Shown here piece by piece: positions 1 to 6,710 of a DNA stretch of 16,939 bases. The translations under genes and the position numbers were made by a program. The notes beneath the pieces were generated by a model. It saw only the letters and a list, made by a program, of their open reading frames with translations, made no database searches and had not been told where the DNA came from. Origin of the DNA: Oscillospiraceae bacterium (GTDB lineage: Bacteria > Bacillota > Clostridia > Oscillospirales > Oscillospiraceae); the NCBI GenBank assembly GCA_016296635.1, contig JAEDIZ010000044.1, positions 1 through 16,939 of the forward strand, read 5' to 3'. Numbering within the stretch: position 1 is the first letter of the stretch; each line of letters opens with the position of its first letter.

Positions 1-134
1 CCCGCCGGGACGGCGATCTTGCCGACTGCTGGGCAGACGCGGAAAAGGCAGAGAAGATTCTCGACTGGAAGGCCGAAAAGAGCATTGACGATATGTGCCG
101 CGACAGCTGGAACTTCGTGCAGAATACCAAATAA
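1..134 (+). CDS. galE: UDP-glucose 4-epimerase, C-terminal end (partial)
   Basis: Only the last 43 codons are inside the window, read from base 3 to the TAA at 132-134. The peptide contains DLADCWADAEKAEKILDW, then SIDDMCRDSW, and ends FVQNTK. This is the usual tail of bacterial GalE, where a 'GD-ADxxKA...LGW...I..MC.DSW' pattern closes the protein. GalE interconverts UDP-glucose and UDP-galactose (and in some members the N-acetyl forms) in the cytoplasm with bound NAD. It is the only + strand gene and converges on the polysaccharide operon, sharing its terminator. It could supply UDP-Gal(NAc) to that operon, but it is not co-transcribed with it. The catalytic region is outside the window, so substrate range cannot be judged. 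Confidence 0.85.
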   Translation, partial: RRDGDLADCWADAEKAEKILDWKAEKSIDDMCRDSWNFVQNTK

Positions 135-145
135 ATACCGGAAAT

Positions 146-188
146 AAAAAACTGCTGCAAACACATCTTGTGTTTGCAGCAGTTTTTT
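146..188. terminator. Bidirectional rho-independent terminator
   Basis: Bases 146-164 and 170-188 are perfect 19-nt reverse complements around a 5-base loop (ATCTT). The hairpin core is ACTGCTGCAAACAC with its complement. The outer six pairs are A/T, so each strand ends in a run of six T after the GC-containing stem. The hairpin lies 11 bases after the galE stop and 19 bases beyond the stop of the minus-strand vanZ-like gene. It can therefore end both convergent transcripts. Confidence 0.93.
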
Positions 189-207
189 GTCCTGATGAAT
201 AGAGAAA

Positions 208-753
208 TCAATACTTTTTGACATGTTTCGCGAAAAATCCGGCAGCAATCAGCTGACCGGCACCGATCAGCGCGCCCAGCGTGTTGAAAATCACATCGTC
301 AACCTCGGTAAGGCCTAAACAGAAACGGTATTGCAGATATTCAACGAGCGAACTGAGCAGGAAAGCAGACAGACAACAAAGTATAATCCGAAGGCTGCAG
401 CGCCATTTTGCCGGAAGCAGGGCGGAAAATGAGAGCCCGAAGGGAACGAAGAGGAAAACATTCATTACGACTTCGCGGTATAATTCCGGCTGCTCCTTGG
501 CAAGCTGAAAGGAGTAAAACGGGGTCAGGATCAGAGACCGGCTTTCCGGGGTACGATGCAGAACAGTCGCAAAGAAAATCACAAGCAGCGACACAATAAA
601 CAGTCCGGCGTTGAAAAGCTTCCACCTGCGCCCGGATCGATTATGCAGCCCGGCCCAAAGGATGACGCTGCCCGCCATAGCGGCGGCGACAAACCATAAA
701 GGCAGAGCATAGATAAAAGTCACGGTAGGGTTCCTCCGAAATAAGGGAATCAT
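208..753 (-). CDS. VanZ-like family membrane protein
   Basis: A 181-residue protein with about five hydrophobic segments (roughly residues 11-34, 47-65, 96-113, 120-139 and 155-174). It carries the VanZ-family pattern: an N-x-F-x-F-x-P-x-G-like stretch at 98-106 (NVFLFVPFG), then SSLVEYLQ (134-141), an acidic EVDD (150-153) and NTLGA (157-161). VanZ was named from the teicoplanin-resistance cluster, but most members have no proven role and many sit in cell-envelope operons. The gene is last in the operon; its ATG overlaps the stop of the flippase gene by four bases (ATGA), so translation is probably coupled. The shared terminator follows 19 bases after its stop. An envelope role tied to polymer handling or attachment is inference from position only. 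Confidence 0.85.
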   Translation of the reverse strand: MIPLFRRNPTVTFIYALPLWFVAAAMAGSVILWAGLHNRSGRRWKLFNAGLFIVSLLVIFFATVLHRTPESRSLILTPFYSFQLAKEQPELYREVVMNVFLFVPFGLSFSALLPAKWRCSLRIILCCLSAFLLSSLVEYLQYRFCLGLTEVDDVIFNTLGALIGAGQLIAAGFFAKHVKKY

Positions 754-2249
754 CGGGCTCTTTTTTGAACCAGGCCTTTCAGCATGGAAAAGCTTTTTCT
801 GTCAAAAACGGAGTCAACGGCAAAATACAGAATCAAACACGAGGGGGTGATCCATGCGGCATGGACAAACCATGTCAGATAGCTGTTGATGGGGGGAAGG
901 ACTGTGTTCAGTCCAAGCACGCAGAAAACCATCAGCAGCGTGTTCTGCAGCCAGCGGCGGTATGTTTTCCAAGGCTTTCTGCCGAGAATTTTCAGATTGG
1001 CGTATAAAATGATGTCATTTGTGCGGTACAGAAGGGCAGCGATGGTGCCGAGCAGTACGCCGTAAATCCCGATCAGATAGACCAGCACAAGAGAAACGGT
1101 CAGATTGATCGCACTTTCCAAAACGGAGCGCCATTGTGTCTGCTTGAAATGGCCGGCAAAATTGATGATCTGACTGGAGGTTCTGCGGGCATACATCAGT
1201 ACATTCAGAATGACGAACAGATAGGGAAGATAGGCGTCCGTATAGACGGCATCCGTAATACCGGCGGAATAGATCTGAATGAAGGAAGGGAGCATGACCA
1301 GCGTGACGGTAAAGAAAGCGAAGGAGAGGCCGAGATAATAGGTTTCATAGGTTTCCTGCAGCCGCAGGAAACGCTCCCGGTCGGTATGAAAGGCCTGCCC
1401 GAGAATAAACTCCACGCTGCTGCAGACGGTATCGATTACGGTTGATACGCAGCCTACGATCATGCTGTAAAGAGAATAGACGCTGACGGTTTTCAGACCG
1501 CAGAAAAAAGTCAGCACCAGAATGTCGGTGTTGTTGAAGATCAAGCCGGATACCTGATGAATGATGACATTCCTGCTTTGTGACAGAGCTTGATAATCCG
1601 GCTTTACAGACAGATCCAGCCAGCCGTAATGCCGACGGATATAGGAAGAAATGTACAGCATCTGCCCGACATTGATGATGAAATACGCGATCTGTACCGT
1701 CAGAATGTTGCAGCCGGCCAATATCAGCGCAATTTGCGCCAGCTTTGAAACGATGTTGACGATGGTTGCAACATTTGCGGTGATATAGCTTTTTCCGTCT
1801 ACGCGGAGCAAAATGGAAAATTTGCCCTGAAAGAAATAATTGATGACACCGGAGGCGCCCTGAAAGAAAATGACGCCGGCAACAACGGGAAATGGAATTG
1901 CACTTTTTACGATCAGGGGATACAAAAGCGCAAGCAGGATAACGGCAGCTGCATACAGCTTGCCGGTACGCCTGTAATAACGGTCGGTCGCAGCCATAAT
2001 GGCCGAAGTCCGGGCGTGGTCATCCGCTGCGATCGGGGCGTACAAGGCCTGAAGCGATGCCGTTCCGATGCCGGCCTCCAGAAGCGCAACGTAGACGAAG
2101 ATCTGACGGACAGAGGAAAGCAGGCCGTTTACCTCGGAGCCGTAACTGACAATGACGAGCTTCGGAATGATGATGCCGAGCAGCAGCGTTACGATCTGTG
2201 ACAGCAGGCCGGATATAAATATTTTCTGACTTCTTTTTTTCTGATCCAT
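750..2249 (-). CDS. wzx: Polysaccharide flippase, Wzx/MATE-like (oligosaccharide repeat-unit exporter)
   Basis: A 499-residue, almost wholly hydrophobic protein of the length and texture of Wzx flippases (MOP superfamily, usually 12-14 membrane helices). A short basic N-terminus (MDQKKRSQK) precedes the first helix. The N-terminal region then reads IPKLVIVSYGSEVNGLLSSV, a polysaccharide-biosynthesis-protein style opening with a G-x-x-x-x-G-L stretch. Wzx proteins flip undecaprenyl-diphosphate-linked repeat units from the inner to the outer face of the membrane. The presence of an EpsG-type polymerase and lack of an ABC transporter in the window fit a Wzx/Wzy pathway. The ATG has a GGAG seven bases upstream. 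The 65-base gap before it is the largest in the operon. Specificity for a given glycan cannot be read from sequence. Confidence 0.92.
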   Translation of the reverse strand: MDQKKRSQKIFISGLLSQIVTLLLGIIIPKLVIVSYGSEVNGLLSSVRQIFVYVALLEAGIGTASLQALYAPIAADDHARTSAIMAATDRYYRRTGKLYAAAVILLALLYPLIVKSAIPFPVVAGVIFFQGASGVINYFFQGKFSILLRVDGKSYITANVATIVNIVSKLAQIALILAGCNILTVQIAYFIINVGQMLYISSYIRRHYGWLDLSVKPDYQALSQSRNVIIHQVSGLIFNNTDILVLTFFCGLKTVSVYSLYSMIVGCVSTVIDTVCSSVEFILGQAFHTDRERFLRLQETYETYYLGLSFAFFTVTLVMLPSFIQIYSAGITDAVYTDAYLPYLFVILNVLMYARRTSSQIINFAGHFKQTQWRSVLESAINLTVSLVLVYLIGIYGVLLGTIAALLYRTNDIILYANLKILGRKPWKTYRRWLQNTLLMVFCVLGLNTVLPPINSYLTWFVHAAWITPSCLILYFAVDSVFDRKSFSMLKGLVQKRAR

Positions 2250-2314
2250 GGGGACTCTCCGAAAGCTTCAGAATGGAAACGCAGAAGCTGAACAGATTAC
2301 GCCTCTGCATCAGG

Positions 2315-3271
2315 TTATCGGGTTTTTGAAATAAACGGGAACAGACAGAATAAGACGATATCTATAAGTGTTTTTAACCGAATACCGCATTGAGAAAAGT
2401 AACGCAGGTTTCGAAGCAATCCAAAACGAATCTTTCTGCGATACATATGGCCCGGGTCTAGCTTCTTATTTTTGCAAATCTGACAATAGACAAAAATATA
2501 TTTATCGATCCATGCTTGGCAGGTAGTTTTTCTGAATTCGGGATATCGCTCTTTCATTAGATCATGGATAAAAAATCTATCGTCGAGGCTTTTCAGCGCA
2601 TGTGCGTTCAAACCGGCAGCAACAATGCCATTGCTGTTTTGGTAATAATAGTAGATGACTTCATTGATGTGTGCGATTTTTTGCGATGCAAGAATCAGCT
2701 GCGGCATCACGTAACCGTCCTCATACAGCAGGCCCTCCGGAAAACGAATGGAGTCGAAAAGTTCGTGCCGATACAATCCGTTCCACACAGTCGTGCTGAC
2801 TTTCTTTTCATATCCTTTTTTCGGAGAAAGAAACTCGGAAAGGGCGGTGCGAGGATCCATGACAGTAACGGTTTTGTCAGGAACACATTGACATTCGTCC
2901 GGGTGATGGAACGGCAGATAATTCCCTTTGACAAAATCTGCATCGCTTTGCTCAGCAACATCGAACAGATCCTACAGCATATAAGGAGGAACAAAACTAT
3001 CGCTGTCGATAAATGCGAGAAATGTGCTGTTCGCGTTTTCAATGCCGGTGTTTCTGGCACCGGATAACCCTCGGTTTTCTTGATGGACCACACGGATTCT
3101 GGAGTCGATTTTTGCGTATTGCTCGCAGAGGACGCCGCTTTCGTCGCTGGAACCGTCATCGACGAGGATCACTTCAAAATCCTGAAAGGACTGCATCAAA
3201 ATACTGTCAACGCAGCGCGGCAGGAACTGTGCGACATTATAAACGGGAACAATTACACTGATGAGTGGCAT
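2315..3271 (-). pseudogene. Family 2 glycosyltransferase interrupted by an in-frame TAG
   Basis: One continuous reading frame of 318 codon positions is broken only at codon 100, a TAG at 2972-2974. The first part is a textbook GT-A start: ISVIVPVYNVAQFLPRC, then VILVDDGSSDESG, ARNTGIENA, and the metal-binding region FIDSDS (87-92, usually DSDD). After the stop the same frame continues DLFDVAEQSDADFVKGN. Its second half is typical of the family, with WNGLYRHELFDSIRFPEG, then LLYEDGYV and NEVIYYYYQN, ending at TAA. The 99-residue product would lack the acceptor-binding half. The ATG at 3271 has AAGGAG eleven bases upstream and overlaps the licD-like gene by 19 bases. A restart at ATG 2860 has no evident ribosome binding site. 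A single C-to-T change (CAG to TAG) would explain it; a sequencing error is the main alternative. Confidence 0.9.
2972..2974 (-). other. Premature amber stop inside the GT2 gene
   Basis: The + strand reads CTA here, so the minus-strand codon is TAG, exactly in frame between residues ending VPPYML and those starting DLFDVAEQ. TAG is the natural stop of at least three intact genes in this window (stops at 6711, 12206 and 15234). It is therefore read as a stop in this genome and is not a reassigned sense codon. Confidence 0.9.
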
Positions 3272-4068
3272 GAGGCGAGGTACTCCTTATATGGTTTGGA
3301 AAAATCCACAAACTGATAATGCGGGGCGATCTGCCTGTCAGCCGGCTCGTGAAAGTCCGTGCGGTCATAGCGCGTTTCCAGATATTTCACATAATCACGG
3401 ACGATTGAGAATCGTTTTCCCTCAAACGTGATCTCCGAATAGTTCTCGAAAATCTCGGGATCGTACTTTTTTGTGTTGCAGAACGCACCGAACAGTTCGG
3501 CGTAGGCATAGTTTTTTGTCAGCGTCTGCTTTTCAATCTGATGCTGGAAAAAGGAAAGATATTTTGCCCGGTCACGAAGAACGGTGCATAACGCAAGATT
3601 TCTGACGGCGCTTTTGAGCCCGCGTGATTCTACTTTGCCGATCATGACGATCTGCGAGAGCTTCCAAAGAAACGTGTCCCAATAAAATCGGAGGTCATTC
3701 GGCACACGGTCATATACGGTAATATCTAGAAAAATACCGGAAACAGAGCCGTCCTGCTGAACGACCGTGGTGTTTTCGTTCAAAATTTTCGTAAAAGTGG
3801 TATGAAATTCCTTGCTCAGCTGATAATTCTGCACGGAAAAGCCTTCCGGCAGTTCTTCTTGGACAACTTCTAAAAAACGCTGATAGTGTTCTCGCGTCAT
3901 CATCAGATCGACGTCATCGTCCCAGGGCAGACACGCTCCGTAAAGGTGTGCGCCGACCACGCTGCCGCCGCACAAGGAGTAGGCGATTTTGTGTTTTCGG
4001 CAGATTGCGTCTACGAGATTGAGTATTTCAAGACATTTTAATTGAATCTGTCGGGTTTCAGTTTCCAT
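3253..4068 (-). CDS. LicD family phosphotransferase
   Basis: A 271-residue protein with the LicD/nucleotidyltransferase-fold signature near its N-terminus: CGGSVVGAHLYG (33-44) followed by LPWDDDVDL (47-55). The aspartates of WDDDVD are the expected metal-binding residues. The founding member LicD attaches phosphocholine to teichoic acid or LPS sugars. Related proteins move other phospho-alcohols or sugar phosphates onto glycans, so this one may add a phosphodiester-linked group to the repeat unit. No licA/licC choline genes are visible here, so phosphocholine specifically is not supported. I start at ATG 4068, not the upstream ATG 4116: 4116 lies inside the preceding gene, whereas 4068 has AAGGA eight bases upstream and gives the usual family start. 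The gene sits between two GT2 genes. Confidence 0.9.
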   Translation of the reverse strand: METETRQIQLKCLEILNLVDAICRKHKIAYSLCGGSVVGAHLYGACLPWDDDVDLMMTREHYQRFLEVVQEELPEGFSVQNYQLSKEFHTTFTKILNENTTVVQQDGSVSGIFLDITVYDRVPNDLRFYWDTFLWKLSQIVMIGKVESRGLKSAVRNLALCTVLRDRAKYLSFFQHQIEKQTLTKNYAYAELFGAFCNTKKYDPEIFENYSEITFEGKRFSIVRDYVKYLETRYDRTDFHEPADRQIAPHYQFVDFSKPYKEYLASCHSSV

Positions 4069-4076
4069 GTTCAAAT

Positions 4077-4081
4077 TCCTT
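4077..4081 (-). promoter_or_regulatory. Ribosome binding site fixing the licD-like start
   Basis: AAGGA on the minus strand, eight bases before ATG 4068 and just after the stop of the preceding GT2 gene (4083-4085). It favours the short start over an in-frame ATG 48 bases upstream. Confidence 0.75.
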
Positions 4082-4082
4082 A

Positions 4083-5027
4083 TCAGAACAGAAGATAATA
4101 GATCCTTGTCTTCCAATAAATTTCCTTATCAAACAGTGCCTGCCATGCGTATTTCTTGATGAATCGGCGCATCTGACGGAGCCGTTTTTTTGCTGCTGCG
4201 TTTTTCTCTTCTGAAAGCATCGCGGCCTTTCCTTTCGTCTCAGTATATTTCAGAAGGCATACATCCATCAAAAAAGCAAGACTGTGATCCTTGAGATCGG
4301 GATACGCAGCGATGATCATTTCGTACATATCCTTATGAGCCTGAAAGGAGTCTGCCAGACTGCCGGTCTTCAATGCGCCGTGCGTTGCGCTTCCTTTGCG
4401 GACAAGGTTCTGATACAGGGGCTGATGCACGATCACGGCCTGCTGCACATTTTTCATGCAGGCGGTCAGAAAGGCAACATCCTCCGATGAACGAAGGTTT
4501 TCGGGAAAAGATATGCCTTTCAGTGCAGAAGCATGGAAAAGCTTATTGACCGCGCCGTGGCGAACGGTCGGCGGCATATCAGACAGCCGTTTCAAAAGCT
4601 CTCTGCGGTCGAGCAGCTCATTCTCCCGGACGGGATATATCCGCTGCGCATCGACATGATAGGACTCATCATAGTAATTGTAGCCGCAGATCGCAAGTGA
4701 AGCGCCGGACTGCCGGATCGCCTGCAGCAGCTTTTCATACATCGTCGGATCTGCCCAGTCATCGGGATCCATGAATCCGATCCATTCCCCCCTCGCGGAA
4801 GCAAGACCGGCATTTCGGGCAGCGGATACGCCGCTGTTTTTCTGATGAATGACGCGGACTCTTGCATCAAGTGCTGCATAGCTGTCGCAGATTTCGGGGC
4901 ATCTGTCGGGGGAGCCGTCATCTACCAGTATGATCTCCAAATCCCGGCAGGTCTGATGGATCAGACTGTCCAGACATTTGGGAAGATATTTTTCTACATT
5001 ATAAATGGGAACAATGATGCTGATCAT
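4083..5027 (-). CDS. Family 2 glycosyltransferase (GT-A fold)
   Basis: A 314-residue GT2 enzyme. It begins ISIIVPIYNVEKYLPKCLDS, then ILVDDGSPDRCP, GVSAARNAGLASARG, and the nucleotide-sugar/metal motif FMDPDDW with its acidic residues at 87-90. These enzymes transfer a sugar from a nucleotide donor to the lipid-linked acceptor on the cytoplasmic face of the membrane. The C-terminal part is basic and largely soluble with no clear membrane helix, as in short EpsJ/CpsI-like enzymes. The start at ATG 5027 overlaps the stop of the broken acyltransferase gene by four bases (ATGA) and has GAAAGG nine bases upstream. The longer version from 5081 would add residues that belong to the upstream gene's coding region. 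It is clearly paralogous to the interrupted GT2 at 2315-3271. Sugar specificity is unknown. Confidence 0.92.
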   Translation of the reverse strand: MISIIVPIYNVEKYLPKCLDSLIHQTCRDLEIILVDDGSPDRCPEICDSYAALDARVRVIHQKNSGVSAARNAGLASARGEWIGFMDPDDWADPTMYEKLLQAIRQSGASLAICGYNYYDESYHVDAQRIYPVRENELLDRRELLKRLSDMPPTVRHGAVNKLFHASALKGISFPENLRSSEDVAFLTACMKNVQQAVIVHQPLYQNLVRKGSATHGALKTGSLADSFQAHKDMYEMIIAAYPDLKDHSLAFLMDVCLLKYTETKGKAAMLSEEKNAAAKKRLRQMRRFIKKYAWQALFDKEIYWKTRIYYLLF

Positions 5028-6054
5028 GCGTGTCTGCCTTTCTTTCCCATGCACCATGGAAAAAACTTCAAAGTAAACCAATTCAACGGGATCAAGACGA
5101 GAATTGCCAAGGCAACGCTGACAAAAGCAAAGGGAATAGCCTGCCAGGTTCCGGTCTCTACATTCAGACCGATTTTATTATATAAAGCAAAAGAGAGGTC
5201 GATTATGATCCTATGGAAACCGAAAAAGAACAAGGAATTACGACCGAGTGAGGTTAGGTTCGGGAATACAATGGCTTTCGATATGACGCAAATGACAAGA
5301 GTACCGGATAATGCAGCCAGTAAAAAGAGAAGCGGGTTGGCAAAGCTGCTGTAATACCAGTCAACTGTCCCCCAAAAGTGGAAATTGATCCATGAAGAAA
5401 CAAGCCAAAGTATGACAAGAAGCAGACAGAGTGGTTTTTTGAATTTGTCCAAAAACCGGAAATCTGCAAAAGATTGAGCAATAGCCATGATTCCTACTGC
5501 CAAAATCGCCAGGTCTGCATTCCAAAACAGTTCAATTCCAATAAATTGTTGATAGAGAAAAAATGCAAAGAGAAAAATGCAGCTGATGATAGGCCAGAAC
5601 CAGTGGCTATCAAAACGATTTCTTAACCGTGATAACCAGTACATTACCTGTTCTGAAAGGAACAGGCAGGTGAGAAACCATAGTAAAGTAAATCTTTTTT
5701 GAATAACATAATTGAGAAGAATCTGACAAGGCAAAAAATCCCGTCCGTGTGTAACAGCCAGCAAACCATCGATCAACGCAGTTACGACAGCAATAAAACA
5801 ATAGGCACCAGCAGGGACTTGATTTTCTTTTTCAGAAAAGCAAAGTAGGAACCTTTATTTCGGAACACATATCCGGAAAGGAAAAAGAAAAGAGACATAT
5901 GGATGGATGTAAACCAAAAGACATACTTTGTGTCAAGATAACAATGCCCAAACATGACAAAGAGGATGCCAATGCCTTTCGCGGTGTCAACCCATTCAAT
6001 GCGGCTCTCGTTTGACATTTTGACCTTCGATTTTGCGGTATCTGTGTTCGTCAT
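5024..6054 (-). pseudogene. Acyltransferase-3 family membrane protein broken by a one-base frameshift
   Basis: The N-terminal piece (about 84 residues) carries the acyltransferase-3 opening: RIEWVDTAKGIGILFVMFGH, with the key histidine in FGH, then SIHMSLFFFLSGYVFR and a basic loop KKKIKSLLVP. It then runs into a TAA at 5782-5784. The rest continues in another frame from about 5803 as YCFIAVVTAL..., includes TLLWFLTCLF and SLFFFGFHRIII, and ends at 5024. Adding one base at 5803-5805 restores KSLLVPY, the usual family junction, and gives 343 residues. That is the same size as the intact homologue at 15234-16259. Intact members O-acylate (often O-acetylate) cell-surface sugars. The start at ATG 6054 has GAGG nine bases upstream; ATG 6069 in the same frame is an alternative. 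The GC content is well below its neighbours (about 38 percent over 5461-5760 by hand count). Confidence 0.88.
5803..5805 (-). other. Frameshift site in the acyltransferase-3 gene
   Basis: Reading the minus strand, GTG CCT ATT GTT is frame one (ending VPIVLLLS then TAA). TAT TGT TTT ATT starting at T5803 is the frame that carries the rest of the conserved protein. A single missing base between the proline and tyrosine codons explains both halves. There is no homopolymer longer than two bases right at this point, although GTTTTATT lies a few bases downstream. Confidence 0.8.
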
Positions 6055-6055
6055 A

Positions 6056-6709
6056 TCAGGTATCCTCATTCAGAAACGACACATAATCAAACTGATCGAT
6101 GGGGCGCTTTCCGTCCCAGCCGTCGTGGTCGGTGATGATTCCGACACAGGGCTCATTCTCATAGCCCCGGATATAGAAGCAGCTTTTGTGTGTTTCATCC
6201 GGCAGATGGGTGAACATGACCTTGCGATAGGGGAGCGCCTCAAAGCGATCCTTCAACGCCTCGGTCATTCCCTCGCGGTCTGTATTCAGAAGAACAATAT
6301 TGTCACGGTTGATCCGCGTTTTCCGTTCGTTCCACTTTTCCTGCGCCTCTGCAACGGAACGGTAATGCACCAGATACAGCGTCAGATCTCCGAGAAAAGC
6401 GACCGGATAGGTTCTCTGACCGATGATTGCGGAGTCTCGGCACTCAGTAAACTCGTCGATGCTCAGATAATAGTCTAGGTTTTCGCAGAATTTGATAAAA
6501 TCCTCTGCCCGAAAGAACAGGTTCACAGTCGGCGAAAGAAACCGGAGACCGAGATCATGGGACAGAATTCCGCCGATGCAGTTCATGGAAAGGATAGAGG
6601 CAGTTTCGGCATATGGGTTTAACCGCTTTCTGTCTGCCTGATTGATGGCGTTCCGTTTGGCCTGCCATATGTTGTTTTTCATTCTGCGGATGATCTTTGA
6701 AAGAATCAT
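6056..6709 (-). CDS. DUF1919 family protein (polysaccharide-locus protein)
   Basis: A 217-residue soluble protein that I assign to DUF1919 from the stretch SMNCIGGILSHDLGLRFLSP (41-60), followed by NLFF and DFIKFCENLDYYL. Its later part has YPVAFLGDLTLYLVHY and an acidic/aromatic W-N-E-R-K region. DUF1919 proteins recur in exopolysaccharide and capsule clusters, and their biochemical function is not established. A transferase or sugar-modifying role is suggested only by the company they keep. The ATG has GGGGAG seven bases upstream, one base after the stop of the GT4 gene. The next gene starts one or two bases after its own stop, so it is embedded in the operon with no separate control visible. 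Confidence 0.8.
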   Translation of the reverse strand: MILSKIIRRMKNNIWQAKRNAINQADRKRLNPYAETASILSMNCIGGILSHDLGLRFLSPTVNLFFRAEDFIKFCENLDYYLSIDEFTECRDSAIIGQRTYPVAFLGDLTLYLVHYRSVAEAQEKWNERKTRINRDNIVLLNTDREGMTEALKDRFEALPYRKVMFTHLPDETHKSCFYIRGYENEPCVGIITDHDGWDGKRPIDQFDYVSFLNEDT

Positions 6710-6710
6710 T

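Noticed and set aside
2250..2314. Possible promoter or hairpin in the 65-base gap before the flippase gene
   Set aside because: Only a weak 6-bp inverted repeat (AGCTTC/GAAGCT) with a long loop and no convincing -10/-35 pair on the minus strand; the gap otherwise holds just the GGAG ribosome binding site.
2972..2974. Amber recoding (pyrrolysine or TAG reassignment)
   Set aside because: Intact genes in this operon end in TAG (6711, 12206, 15234), and a GT2 has no known need for pyrrolysine at this position.
2707..3159. 150-codon minus-strand frame overlapping the interrupted GT2
   Set aside because: It is an out-of-frame shadow: its translation has no family motifs, while the other frame reads as one continuous GT2 on both sides of the TAG. 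The lesion is therefore a nonsense codon and not a frameshift.
5610..5801. 63-codon minus-strand frame at the acyltransferase break
   Set aside because: Its translation is rich in Cys/Arg and unrelated to the family. The true continuation is the frame starting near 5803.
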